A DNA stretch of 10,508 nucleotides from Baffinella frigidus. Taxonomy: Eukaryota > Cryptophyceae > Cryptomonadales > Baffinellaceae. Below, piece by piece: positions 1 to 6,140 of the stretch. The stretch is taken from contig MU646326.1 of assembly GCA_026770585.1 (NCBI GenBank), forward strand, positions 462,280 to 472,787. Direction: 5' to 3'. How positions within the stretch are numbered: the first letter of the stretch is position 1; every line of letters begins with the position of its first letter. Below the pieces are notes generated by a model. It saw only the letters and a program-made list of their open reading frames with translations. It had not been told where the DNA came from and made no database searches. The position numbers and the translations under genes are program-made.

Positions 1-47
1 GCAGGGTGCAGGTTGCAGGTTGCAGGGTGTAGGGTGTAGGGTGTAGG
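1..47. repeat. G-rich heptamer tract (TGTAGGG type)
   Basis: Units of about 7 bp (GCAGGGT, GCAGGTT, then TGTAGGG) open the window. They resemble the TTTAGGG telomere repeat with changes at the first positions. The G-rich strand is on top here, opposite to most later tracts. A C homopolymer-rich stretch (about 52-83) follows. This is an interstitial tract: the window continues for 10 kb on its right side. Confidence 0.85.
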
Positions 48-136
48 CTTTGCCCCCCGCCCCCCCTATCCCCCCCCCCCGCCCGGTGCGCCTGCCGTCA
101 AACGGCGCCGCGTGCACTTCCTCCGACCAGATCGTG

Positions 137-240
137 AGTGTAAGGTGTAGGGTGTAGAGTGTAGGGTGTAGAGTGTAGGGTGTAGGGTGTAGGGTGTAGG
201 GTGTAGGGTGTAGGGTGTGAGTGTAGGGTGTAGAGTGTAT
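137..240. repeat. G-rich heptamer tract between 9-bp direct repeats
   Basis: About 14 units of TGTAGGG, with variants such as TGTAGAG and TGTGAG. The tract is bounded on both sides by CAGATCGTG (128-136 and 241-249). The flanking direct repeat could be a target-site duplication, or the result of slippage or recombination between short homologies. The G-rich strand could in principle form a G-quadruplex. Confidence 0.85.
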
Positions 241-301
241 CAGATCGTGGGCCCTACTCACCGCATTTCCCCTCTCCTGTTGATCCGACCAAAGATCTCA
301 T
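202..301 (+). repeat. 100-bp direct repeat, copy 1
   Basis: Bases 202-301 match 3391-3490 with one visible mismatch; 221-301 is identical to 3410-3490. The unit starts inside the TGTAGGG tract and continues into non-repetitive sequence (GGGCCCTACTCACCGC...), ending at GATCTCAT. The two copies therefore share both the satellite edge and unique flank, which means a segmental copy event and not independent tract growth. Confidence 0.92.
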
Positions 302-444
302 ACGGAAACACCTATAATTTATAAACTTGGGTTCAATGAAAATTTCTACACGTTTGCTTTAATATCACTATTGAAGATCTTTCTGTGTAGTAACTTTCAT
401 TGAACCAAGTTCATAAATTTTGAGTGTTTCGATGTGAGATCTTT
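291..444. mobile_element. Long-TIR hairpin element (MITE-like), 154 bp
   Basis: The left arm (291 to about 352) pairs imperfectly with the right arm (about 383-444) over roughly 60 bp; both ends read AAAGATCTCA inward. Each arm carries the inner motif TGAAAATTTCTACAC or a close variant. There is no coding capacity. The structure fits a non-autonomous MITE. The match to 3391-3490 stops 11 bp inside the left end, at 301. Confidence 0.75.
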
Positions 445-491
445 TCCTGGACCACGCGCCCTTAGCACAAGGCGGTGCCGAGTTCATAGGG

Positions 492-650
492 AAACTCCTG
501 GAAAGTTCGGTAGTTTCCCTACGGATTTAGGTAGGACCTACCTACCGTAGGCCGTAGGGCTCCTATGACCAACATATTCTAGGATTTTGGCCTACGGTAG
601 GAGGTCCTAGGCAATGCCGTAGGAGAAACTACCCAACTTTCCAGGAGTTT
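492..650. mobile_element. Hairpin element with CCTACNGTAGG palindromes, 159 bp
   Basis: The arms are 492-553 and 589-650 (62 bp each) with a 35-bp loop. Outer ends read AAACTCCTGGAAAGTT. Near the loop each arm carries an 11-bp palindrome, CCTACCGTAGG (541-551) and CCTACGGTAGG (591-601). The same palindrome recurs in several other hairpins at 6770-8898. It is probably non-autonomous; I see no clear target duplication. Confidence 0.8.
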
Positions 651-730
651 TACGACTAGAGTGCGTTATGCTGATTGGTGTCGGTAGGCTGATTTGTGTC
701 GTGACGCTCTCCGTGTCCAACGAATGCGCG

Positions 731-909
731 CACTGATATACGAACGTTGAACCCTACACCCACTGATATACTCGCGTTGAACCCTACACCCGCTGATATA
801 CTCACGTTGAACCCTACACCCTCTGATATACTCACGTTGAACCCTACACCCGCTGCCACTGATATACTAACGTTGAACCCCACACATACTAACGTTGAAG
901 CCTGCACCA
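731..909. repeat. 30-bp minisatellite, about 6 units
   Basis: Four regular 30-bp units (731-760, 761-790, 791-820, 821-850) are followed by a longer and a truncated unit up to about 909. The core is CACTGATATAC ... CGTTGAACCCTACACC. Because 30 is a multiple of 3, both strands stay open as repetitive decapeptides (NPTPxDILTL on the + strand), but that is an effect of the period and I see no other sign of coding. The last two units contain TACTAAC (865-871 and 887-893). Confidence 0.92.
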
Positions 910-910
910 G

Positions 911-938
911 GTGTCGCGATCTGCAACGCGACGGAGCA
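911..938 (+). pseudogene. Broken copy of the 1425 exon-like island
   Basis: After CAG (908-910) the sequence GTGT plus 24 bp (915-938) is identical to 1433-1456, but four bases (CCGT) present at 1429-1432 are missing, which breaks the frame. The copy stays recognisable but diverged to about 970. It directly follows TACTAAC (887-893) and a short pyrimidine-containing stretch ending in CAG, the layout of a 3' splice site. A broken or alternatively decayed duplicate is the simplest reading. Confidence 0.45.
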
Positions 939-979
939 CGTGACCCCCTCCCGTGTCCCAACGAACGGGCGCACTGATA

Positions 980-1162
980 GAGCCATTCCGGTAGGACTTG
1001 TCGCGTTTTCGACTTGAGATTTCAAGATTTCAGACTTCAAAAAGGTTTTAAAGGGCGTAAAACGTTTTAAAACACACCGTTTCAACTCTCATGGTACAAA
1101 TGAAGTCTCGAAGTCTCGAAGTCTCGAAATCGAAAACGCGACAAGTCCTACCGGAATAGCTC
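980..1162. mobile_element. MITE-like element with TA target duplication, 183 bp
   Basis: The outer inverted repeat is 36 bp (977-1012 and 1130-1165) with one mismatch; its ends read GAGCCATTCCGG inward. TA flanks both sides (978-979 and 1163-1164). Removing the element and one TA restores CACTGATATAC, exactly the core of the adjacent 30-bp minisatellite, so the pre-insertion site can be inferred. The interior has three AAGTCTCG repeats (about 1103-1128). A TA duplication is typical of Tc1/mariner-type and some other cut-and-paste transposons; the superfamily is not settled here. Confidence 0.8.
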
Positions 1163-1194
1163 TATACCTCTCAACTCTAAACTGTGAACAGGTG

Positions 1195-1278
1195 TCTGAA
1201 CGCTGAACGCTGAACGCTGAACGCTGAACTCTGAACGCTGAACTCTCAACAAGTGTCTGAACTCTGAACGCTGAACTC
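1195..1278. repeat. CTGAACG heptamer tract
   Basis: Tandem 7-bp units CTGAACG with variants CTGAACT and CTCAACA. It is interrupted by GTGTCTGAAC after CAG or CAA (around 1190-1200 and 1250-1260). It keeps the 7-bp period of the telomere-like tracts but not their sequence. Confidence 0.85.
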
Positions 1279-1281
1279 CGA

Positions 1282-1310
1282 CCTGTGCACAGGTGTCAGT
1301 CGCGGTCTAA
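1282..1310 (+). pseudogene. Short fragment of the 1425 exon-like island
   Basis: The sequence CAGGTGTCAGTCGCGGTCTAA (with CAG ending at 1292) parallels GTGTCCGTCGCGATCTGC at 1425. It reads Val-Ser-Val-Ala-Val-stop against Val-Ser-Val-Ala-Ile-Cys, with one silent third-base change. Only about 18 bp are shared, so it may be chance or a decayed shard. Confidence 0.3.
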
Positions 1311-1387
1311 TAAACAACAAACAACAAACAACAAACAATAAACAATAAACAATAAACAATAAACAGACAATGAACAATAAAACAATG
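1311..1387. repeat. AAACAAC/AAACAAT heptamer tract
   Basis: Three AAACAAC units are followed by four AAACAAT units and degenerate ones. The period is exactly 7 bp, as in the CCCTAAA tracts nearby, although the G/C content is almost lost. The switch from AAACAAC to AAACAAT is abrupt, which suggests local amplification of a new variant. Confidence 0.9.
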
Positions 1388-1424
1388 ACCCTATGAGTTA
1401 ATCAAACCCTACACCCTGCAACAG

Positions 1425-1499
1425 GTGTCCGTCGCGATCTGCAACGCGACGGAGCAAGCGACCCTCGCAGTCTCCGACGCGGCCGCCGTGGTCCGCCCC
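1425..1499 (+). CDS. Exon-like island A (25 codons), unknown product
   Basis: An uninterrupted phase-0 frame directly follows CAG (1422-1424) and ends where the CCCCAAA tract starts. It reads VSVAICNATEQATLAVSDAA then AVVRP. G or C is at the third position in 23 of 25 codons, unlike the surrounding repeats. The upstream tract (ACCCTACACCCTGCAACAG) is pyrimidine-rich and ends in CAG, like a 3' splice site. A partial copy at 1801-1821 differs by transitions, mostly silent (Asp-Ala-Ala-Ala-Val-Val kept). I do not recognise a family. It could be one exon of an intron-rich gene or a captured exon fragment; no donor site is evident. Confidence 0.35.
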
Positions 1500-1800
1500 A
1501 AACCCCAAACCCCAAACCCCAAACCCCAAACCCCAAACCCCAAACCCCAAACCCCAAACCCCAAACCCCAAACCCAAAGCCTGAAACCCGAAACCCGAAG
1601 AAGCCCGAAACCCGAAACCCCAAATCCCAAATCCCAAATCCCAAACCCGAAACCCGAAGCCTGAAACCCGGAACCCGAAGCCTGCAGCCCGAAACCCGGA
1701 ACCCGAAACCCGAAACCCGAAACCCGAAATTTCCTCAGCCCCAACCCCCAAACCCTAAACCCTAAACCCTAAACCCTAAACCCTAAACCCTAAACCCCAC
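1500..1800. repeat. C-rich telomere-like heptamer tract
   Basis: Successive blocks are CCCCAAA (about 1500-1577), CCCGAAA/CCCCAAAT variants (1578-1730) and CCCTAAA (1745-1798). Block homogeneity within a tract points to local amplification of single variants. On the minus strand it translates to Gly/Phe-rich repeats (GFGVWGL), a by-product of the 7-bp period in which all frames repeat every 21 bp. This is not a protein gene. Confidence 0.92.
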
Positions 1801-2030
1801 GATGCGGCCGCTGTGGTCCACCCTCAACCCGAAACTCCAACCCCTATCCGGGGGCAACGGTCCACACTCAACCCGAAACCCCAAGGGTTGAGGGCCCACC
1901 CTTTCGGGTTGAGGGTCCACCCTCAACCCAAAACCCTACCCGCAACCCGAAACTCCACCCTCAACCCGAAACTCCACCCCAAACCCCAAAACCCAAACCC
2001 TATCCGGGGACAACGTAGAGGTGGAGTTCG
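1801..2030 (+). pseudogene. Degenerate telomere-like DNA with exon shards
   Basis: 1801-1821 copies the end of island A, keeping the frame Asp-Ala-Ala-Ala-Val-Val. CTATCCGGGGGCAACG (about 1845) recurs as CTATCCGGGGACAACG near 2000, followed by GTAGAGGTGGAGTTCGTCCAG, which would read Val-Glu-Val-Glu-Phe-Val-Gln. Between them are degenerate CAACCCGAAACTC repeats. The shards are too short to assign a product; the second could be a short exon or chance. Confidence 0.3.
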
Positions 2031-2040
2031 TCCAGGAAAA

Positions 2041-2215
2041 AACTCTAAACCCTAATCCCTAAACCCTAAACCCTAAACCCTAGACCCTAAACCCTAAACC
2101 CTAAACTCCTGACCCTAAACCCTAAACCTTAAACTCTAAACCCTAAATCCTAAACCAAACCCTAAACCCTAAACCCTGAACCTGAAACCCGAAACCCGAA
2201 ACCCGAAACCAGGTC
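2041..2215. repeat. CCCTAAA telomere-type tract
   Basis: About 20 units, many exactly CCCTAAA, others CCCTAGA, CCTTAAA, TCCTAAA, then a CCCGAAA block at 2185-2210. This is the Arabidopsis-type telomere repeat in the C-rich orientation. Its internal position and sequence decay indicate an interstitial tract. Confidence 0.93.
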
Positions 2216-2249
2216 TACACGCGCGAGTACCCCCTCCTCTTCAAGGTCG

Positions 2250-2510
2250 CCCCAAACAATAGAAAGCCCCCCAAAATAGAAGGCCTCAAACAATAGAAGG
2301 CCCCAAACAATAGAAAGCCCCAAACAATAGAAGGCCCCAAACAATAGAAAGCCCCAAACAATAGAAAACCCCAAACATTAGAAAGCCCCAAACAATAGAA
2401 AGGCCCATAATATTGAAAGCCCCAAATAATAGAAAGCCCCAAATAATAGAAAGTCTCAATTAAAAGAGAAAGCCCCAAATGATAGAAAGACAAATAATAG
2501 AAAGCCTCAA
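2250..2510. repeat. 17-bp satellite, about 15 units
   Basis: Units of CCCCAAACAATAGAAAG with small variants (CCATAATATTGAAAG, TCAATTAAAAGAGAAAG) decay toward the right end. The minus strand stays open because 17 bp cycles through all frames and lacks stop codons in those frames, giving a repetitive FLLFGAFYCLG peptide; I do not treat it as a gene. The CCCCAAA start of each unit suggests derivation from the heptamer. Confidence 0.92.
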
Positions 2511-2513
2511 GAC

Positions 2514-2745
2514 GGGATTCAAGTTTACAATTTTGTTGACCCCGTCACTTCCGCCTTTTATGCTATGTTAAGCTTAAATTTTCTCAGATTTTGCTATCTT
2601 AGCTTCGACATAGCTGTAAAATAGCACATAGTCCACCCGAAGATAGCAAAAACAAGGTTTAAATTGCGTGGCCTCGCCCACTACCCGGGAGGACTAAAGT
2701 ATAAATGGCTCAAATAACGTGCCCCTCCGGCACGGCCATCTATTC
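2514..2745. other. AT-rich spacer with a weak inverted repeat
   Basis: No gene is visible. TTTTGCTATCTT (about 2588-2599) is inverted at about 2640-2652 (AAGATAGCAAAA), with AAATT/AATTT extensions outside, so an eroded hairpin element is possible. GTATAAATGG at about 2699 resembles a TATA box but has no gene context. Confidence 0.4.
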
Positions 2746-2748
2746 TCT

Positions 2749-2799
2749 CGTGTCATTTTTTTCGTTCCATCATCTCCAAAAGTGGATGATTATGACACG
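2749..2799. repeat. Nested hairpin
   Basis: The outer arms are CGTGTCAT (2749-2756) and ATGACACG (2792-2799). Inner arms ATCATC and GATGAT surround CTCCAAAAGTG. This is a cruciform-capable structure of unknown role, possibly a short element remnant. Confidence 0.55.
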
Positions 2800-2899
2800 A
2801 ACGTTAAAAAATCGTTGGGGCATTTTAAAAGGAACAACTCTCCTGCGTAGTGTAGCATGAATCGCATCCCCGTGTAATGGAGTGCGGAGTCGCTCTACT

Positions 2900-3040
2900 T
2901 AATCTCCATAGAAGTATTAATTAATTGCTTTTGGCGCAACGAAATTTACTACACAACTGCTTTACTATTACTTTTATGAGCAAATCGTGCAGTAATTTTC
3001 GTTGCCCAAAAGCAATTAATCAATACTTGTATGGAGATTA
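2900..3040. mobile_element. MITE with TACT target duplication, 141 bp
   Basis: Long inverted repeats of about 54 bp: the left end TAATCTCCATAGAAGTATTA and the right end read inward are near-identical. TACT flanks both sides (2896-2899 and 3041-3044). The arms contain the inner motif GAAATTTACTACACA (2941-2955) and its inverted partner (2987-3001). AT-rich and without coding capacity, it is a well-formed non-autonomous element. A 4-bp target duplication is unusual for the commonest MITE superfamilies (TA, TTA or 8-9 bp). Confidence 0.88.
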
Positions 3041-3140
3041 TACTGCTGCTGGCAGGCGACGCTGACACCCTGAAAGCCTCTACGGTACGTATGAGGTAGA
3101 ACCCAAACCTCCCAGAAGGGGAGATAGGGTTTGCCCACTA

Positions 3141-3178
3141 GTAACGGAAGTTTCAAACGGGACGTGGAACTCCGTTAC
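3141..3178. repeat. Short hairpin
   Basis: GTAACGGA (3141-3148) pairs with TCCGTTAC (3171-3178), with partial pairing further in. It may be the core of a short unrecognised element; the flanks at 3090-3135 hold a loose AAACCTCCC/GGAGATAGGGTTT inverted repeat. Confidence 0.5.
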
Positions 3179-3367
3179 ACCAAAGTTGATTCTACATGCC
3201 AAAAGTGTTGGGAATTGGAGCTGTTTGCCGCCGGAATTTTAAAAATCTGTACCACGATAAGCCATCTAAACACATTTAGCGCGAACGAGTGTGTGTGAAA
3301 CAGGAAGTTGTGACCTGGCGCGGTATCCCATGAACGTAGCATCCTTCAGGAGATGGAAGGGCGAGGT

Positions 3368-3392
3368 ATCTGGCGCGGTTCATACAGTTTTG
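3368..3392 (-). repeat. 25-bp inverted copy of 5585-5609
   Basis: The reverse complement of 3368-3392 is identical to 5585-5609 (CAAAACTGTATGAACCGC...) and close to 4925-4949. It shows that the duplicated unit at 4918/5578 has a third, inverted copy here. Confidence 0.85.
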
Positions 3393-3490
3393 TAGGGTGT
3401 AGGGTGTGGGTGTAGGGTGTAGAGTGTATCAGATCGTGGGCCCTACTCACCGCATTTCCCCTCTCCTGTTGATCCGACCAAAGATCTCAT
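3391..3490 (+). repeat. 100-bp direct repeat, copy 2
   Basis: Second copy of 202-301. It is itself bracketed by a shorter direct repeat: CTTCAGGAGATGGAAGG (about 3344-3360) and CTTCAGGTGATGGAAGG (3494-3510), each continuing into CGAGGTA. The copy thus appears to have entered, or been duplicated with, this repeat. Confidence 0.9.
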
Positions 3491-3539
3491 GCTCTTCAGG
3501 TGATGGAAGGCCGAGGTACCGTACCTCCCGCATATACGG

Positions 3540-3656
3540 GAAATGCGTGACCAAACGCCATATATGTGTGAAAATTACAACACAGTGGTCCACTTGTAAA
3601 GGACTTGTAAAGTTAAAACTCTTAAAAAACTCACATTTCTAGCCTCGAGTGGTAAT
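3540..3656. mobile_element. Truncated element, right end of CCACTCGAGG family
   Basis: The stretch from CGTGACCAAACGCC through GTGTGAAAATTAC to TTCTAGCCTCGAGTGG matches the right part of the complete element at 9711-9921. No matching left terminus (CCACTCGAGG) is found upstream, so this copy is truncated or recombined. Confidence 0.7.
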
Positions 3657-3764
3657 GGCTCGGCCGGATTCTGGACTCCGCTCTGTAACATCCTGGATTC
3701 CGCGATTGTATGGGCATCCAACACATCGCATCCCCACTCTTCCCACCGGAAAAGGGAGCCTTTC

Positions 3765-3863
3765 AAAGGACTTGTAAAATTAAAATACTCACATTTCTGG
3801 AAAAATTAAAATACTCACATTTCTAAAAAACATAAAACACTCACATTTCTGGCCTCGAGTGGT
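3765..3863. repeat. Tandem copies of an element end
   Basis: AAAGGACTTGTAAAA starts here as at 3598-3611, followed by three about 26-bp units ending in ACTCACATTTCT, the last running into GGCCTCGAGTGG (terminus of the 9711-9921 family). The subterminal part of the element has therefore been tandemly repeated. AT-rich, no coding potential. Confidence 0.75.
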
Positions 3864-3887
3864 GCAGGAGATGCAAGAGCGCGTGTT

Positions 3888-4047
3888 TGTCATTCCGACG
3901 CGCCAGGGCGAGGTGCCTCCAGTCCCGTGTGAACTGACCTGTTCTCCCCGCTCAATCCTATCCCGTGTGAAGTGCCTTGTTCTCCCACCTCAATCCCAGC
4001 GTCTTGCGTCTCAATGTCATCCCGACGCGTCAGGGCGAGGTTCCTCC
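3888..4047. repeat. Block of short direct repeats
   Basis: TGTCATTCCGACGCG...CCTCC at 3888-3920 recurs at 4015-4047 (30 of 33 identical). Between them 3924-4015 (92 bp) matches 5369-5460 with 4 differences. The interleaving indicates repeated segmental copying. Confidence 0.88.
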
Positions 4048-4540
4048 TCCCCCTCCTGAACCCTCGCCATTTTCGAAAACTCCTGAACCCGTGGAGGTAC
4101 CGCGCCAGAGTCTTGGAAGGGGTTGCCAAAAGTCAATTTCTCCTCAAGGCAGTGGTTTTCAAAAGTCAACAGACACATCCTGTGGTGCTTTACAAAATTC
4201 CAATCTGGCGAGGTACCCCCTCCTCCTGAACCCTCGTCATTTTTGAATTCTCCTGAACCCGTGGAGGTGTGGGTTGTTCGTCGAAATGACGAGGGTTCAG
4301 GTACCACACAACCCGCTTGGTCCACCTGCGGATCAACCCGGGCCTTACGGTCTACGGTTTTAAAACTGATCAGTACCACGGCATTGTATATTTGTACCAC
4401 GGCCCTGGTTTTAAAACCCCGGCATTTCCCCGCTTGATCCAGACGTCAGCCTGAGAGAACGTTTCCGGGTCAGACAGGGCGAGGTACCTCCTCCTGAACC
4501 CTCGCCATTTCGAGAATACTCCTGAACCCTCACCAATTCG
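4030..4540. repeat. Three copies of a GCGAGGTACC/CCTGAACCCTCG module
   Basis: About 60-75 bp copies at about 4032-4105, 4207-4268 and 4478-4540 share GGCGAGGTACC, then CTCCTGAACCCTCG, CATTT and ACTCCTGAACCC. A fourth, inverted piece lies at 4283-4305. The intervening DNA (4306-4470) shows no gene. Confidence 0.82.
4227..4299. repeat. Perfect 16-bp inverted repeat
   Basis: TGAACCCTCGTCATTT (4227-4242) and its exact inverse (4284-4299) enclose 41 bp. It arises because one module copy lies inverted next to another. Confidence 0.85.
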
Positions 4541-4551
4541 AGGAAGAACCC

Positions 4552-4735
4552 ATCCACACGAGGCTAGCCATGCGAACAGATTCATAAGTCAATCATTGGA
4601 TTATTGCCCAGGAAACACGTCAAAAGTCAGCAAATGATCACGTTTCCGCCCGCTGAGCGGGCGGAAACGTGATCACTTCCCCATAATTTTAAAAATGTCC
4701 TTTTATTCTGTTCGTCTGGAAAGCCTCGTGTGGAT
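4552..4735. mobile_element. MITE family CCACACGAGG, copy 1, 184 bp
   Basis: The 29-bp terminal inverted repeats (4552-4580 and 4707-4735) start ATCCACACGAGGCT and differ at 4 positions. In the middle is a perfect 41-bp palindrome (4635-4675: 20-bp arms around one G) containing TGATCACGTTTCCGCCCGCT. The left part closely matches the copy at 6141-6346, which establishes a family. No clear target duplication. The shared end CCACWCGAGGCTA links it to the 9711-9921 element. Confidence 0.88.
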
Positions 4736-4739
4736 GTGG

Positions 4740-4915
4740 CCCCCGTTATAAAGACCTTTTGTTGCTACCACGCCTTCGAAACGTTGCGAATTTTAATAAA
4801 TTGAAATTCAAACTGAAAAAAATATTTGTGGATACCTCCTCCTCCTCTCCCGAGGAAGATCCTTCTAAAATGGATGTATAGAGCCCTCGGGGGGGGCTCC
4901 ATAATCACCAGAAGC
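4740..4915. other. Spacer without recognised gene
   Basis: AT-rich at 4780-4830, then a C/T-rich stretch and a short GC hairpin (GAGCCC 4881-4886 with GGGCTC 4894-4899). Nothing else is supported. Confidence 0.5.
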
Positions 4916-4917
4916 CT

Positions 4918-4970
4918 CCCAAGGCAAAACTGTATGAACCGCGCCAGACCCGTCCACACCGCTCCTCAGA
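4918..4970 (+). repeat. Duplicated unit, copy interrupted by an insertion
   Basis: 4921-4970 matches 5581-5630 at 46 of 50 positions. The match resumes at 5111-5147 (36 of 37 identical to 5632-5668). The 5578-5668 copy is continuous, so it represents the uninterrupted version of this locus. Confidence 0.9.
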
Positions 4971-4971
4971 A

Positions 4972-5108
4972 CTACGCTAGACCTGAGGGTGGTCAATCGC
5001 AAAAGTCAACTCTCCAGTGCCGCGAGGTCAACTTTTGGAAGAAAACACGGTTTTCCGTGTTTTCTGCAATTGAGTTGACTTTTGATTGCTCCCGGTCACG
5101 TCTAAAGT
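4972..5108. mobile_element. MITE family GTCAAC, copy 1, 137 bp, AGAA duplication
   Basis: The imperfect ~40-bp inverted termini read CTACGCTAGACCTGA and ACTTTAGACGTGA inward, followed by CAATC...AAAAGTCAACTC. AGAA lies on both sides (4968-4971 and 5109-5112). The empty site is preserved in the duplicate at 5578-5668. The interior has a perfect hairpin GAAAACACGG-TTTT-CCGTGTTTTC (5041-5064). A second copy in the opposite orientation is at 8121-8261. No coding capacity. Confidence 0.9.
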
Positions 5109-5182
5109 AGAACCCTGCACCAGGGCTTGCTCCCCCTCGCGAAACCCCCCTCGTGTGAAGTGACTTGTTCTCCCGGCGCAAT

Positions 5183-5262
5183 CGTAGCATCTTGCGTCTC
5201 AATTCTAGAGTCGTGCGTCTCAATTTCAGCATCGTGCGGCTCGCTCCTAGCATCGTGTGTGG
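5183..5262. repeat. 21-bp minisatellite, array 1
   Basis: Four units of about 21 bp with core GAGTCGTGCGTCTCAAT. Since 21 is a multiple of 3, the frame stays open (ASCVSILESCVS), which does not by itself indicate a gene. It is followed by C-rich sequence and TCGCGAAACCCC. Confidence 0.88.
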
Positions 5263-5368
5263 CAGGTTTTGCCCCCCCTCGCGAAACCCCCTCGGGAGGC
5301 CTTTGCTTCCGCGATACCACCACGCAAGAGTGCACAGCTGCCTGGCTGCGAAACCCCAAATCTCAAGG

Positions 5369-5554
5369 CCCGTGTGAACTGACCTGTTCTCCCCGCTCAA
5401 TCCTATCCCGTGTGAGCTGACTTGTTCTCCCACCTCAATCCTAGCGTCTTGCGTCTCAATCCCAGAGTCGTGCGTCTCACTCCCAGAGTCGTGCGTCTCA
5501 ATCCAGAGTCGTGCGGCTCACTCCTAGCATCGTGCGTGGCAGGCCCTCCCCCCC
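5369..5554. repeat. 92-bp direct repeat plus 21-bp minisatellite, array 2
   Basis: 5369-5460 copies 3924-4015. It runs into 20-21-bp units AGAGTCGTGCGTCTCACTCCC (about 5442-5554), ending GTGGCAGGCCC as array 1 ends GTGGCAGGTTT. The two arrays are sister copies of one larger duplicated block. Confidence 0.9.
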
Positions 5555-5577
5555 CTCACGAAACCCTTTCGCGAGAT

Positions 5578-5702
5578 CCCAAGACAAAACTGTATGAACC
5601 GCGCCAGATCCGTCCAAACCGCTCATCAGAAAACCCTGCACCAGGCCTTGCTCCCCCTCGCGAAACCCTCCTCAGGAGGCCTGCGCTTCCGCGATACCAC
5701 CG
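5578..5702 (+). repeat. Duplicated unit, uninterrupted copy
   Basis: The empty-site version of 4918-5147. Its end (5653-5701: CTCGCGAAACC ... TTCCGCGATACCACC) also matches 5273-5321. The 4.9-5.7 kb interval is thus a mosaic of overlapping duplications. Confidence 0.88.
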
Positions 5703-5732
5703 ACCTCCGCTGGCTCCGGGTTGGCCTTACGG

Positions 5733-6065
5733 TATACCCTATACCCTACACCCCCATCCCTAAACCCTAAACCCTACGCCCTATACCCTATACCCTATAC
5801 CCTTTACCCTACACCCTAAACCCCAAACCCTAAATTCTAAACCCTAAACCCTAAATTCTAAACCCTAAACCCCAAACCCTCAACCCCAAATTCCGGATCC
5901 TAAACCCTAAACCCCAAACCCCAAACCCCAAACCTCAACCACCAAATCCCAAATCCCAAACCTTAACCCCTAACCCCTCAACCCTTAACCCTCAAACCTA
6001 AACCCCAAACCCCAACCCCTAAACCCCGAGCCCCAACCCCCAACTCCCAACCCCTAACCCCTACA
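5733..6065. repeat. Long degenerate telomere-like tract
   Basis: It begins with CCCTATA/CCCTACA units, then CCCTAAA, CCCCAAA and finally CCCCTAA/CCCCAAC derivatives. The last part (ACCCCTAACCCCTACACCCTCAG) combines CTAAC with a pyrimidine run and ends in CAG at 6070-6072, directly before the GC-rich sequence shared with island B. Confidence 0.92.
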
Positions 6066-6072
6066 CCCTCAG

Positions 6073-6103
6073 GTCCCGACGGAGAACGGCACGGCGAGCG
6101 TGC
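6073..6103 (+). pseudogene. Partial copy of island B
   Basis: 6066-6103 is identical to 6378-6415 (38 bp), including the CAG. It carries the first 10 codons of island B (VPTENGTASV) and then diverges into a CCCCCAAACCC stretch. It is a truncated exon-like copy. Confidence 0.5.
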
Positions 6104-6140
6104 CGATCAACCCCCAAACCCTTGAACCCCGACCCCCCTG

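Noticed and set aside
747-977. Decapeptide-repeat protein on the + strand
   Set aside because: The 30-bp period keeps both strands open, and units differ by indels that ignore the frame near 851-886.
1398-1751. Minus-strand open frames of about 80-117 codons rich in Gly, Phe and Trp
   Set aside because: They are translations of CCCCAAA/CCCGAAA heptamers, open in all three frames because of the 7-bp period.
2041-2215. True chromosome end
   Set aside because: Tracts are internal, degenerate and in both orientations, with more than 8 kb of other sequence on the far side.
2162-2493. Minus-strand frames of 70-92 codons resembling a hydrophobic membrane protein
   Set aside because: Translation of the 17-bp satellite; the hydrophobic look follows from its A-rich unit.
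2250-2510. CRISPR-like array
   Set aside because: The 17-bp units are directly tandem without spacers, and the context is eukaryotic.
2699-2708. TATA box (GTATAAATGG)
   Set aside because: No gene follows at a sensible distance, and such sequences are common by chance in AT-rich DNA.
4017-4400. 127-codon minus-strand frame
   Set aside because: It covers duplicated CCTGAACCCTCG modules and an inverted repeat, with no recognisable domain.
4993-5433. 146-codon minus-strand frame
   Set aside because: It crosses a MITE and 21-bp minisatellites, whose period keeps it open.
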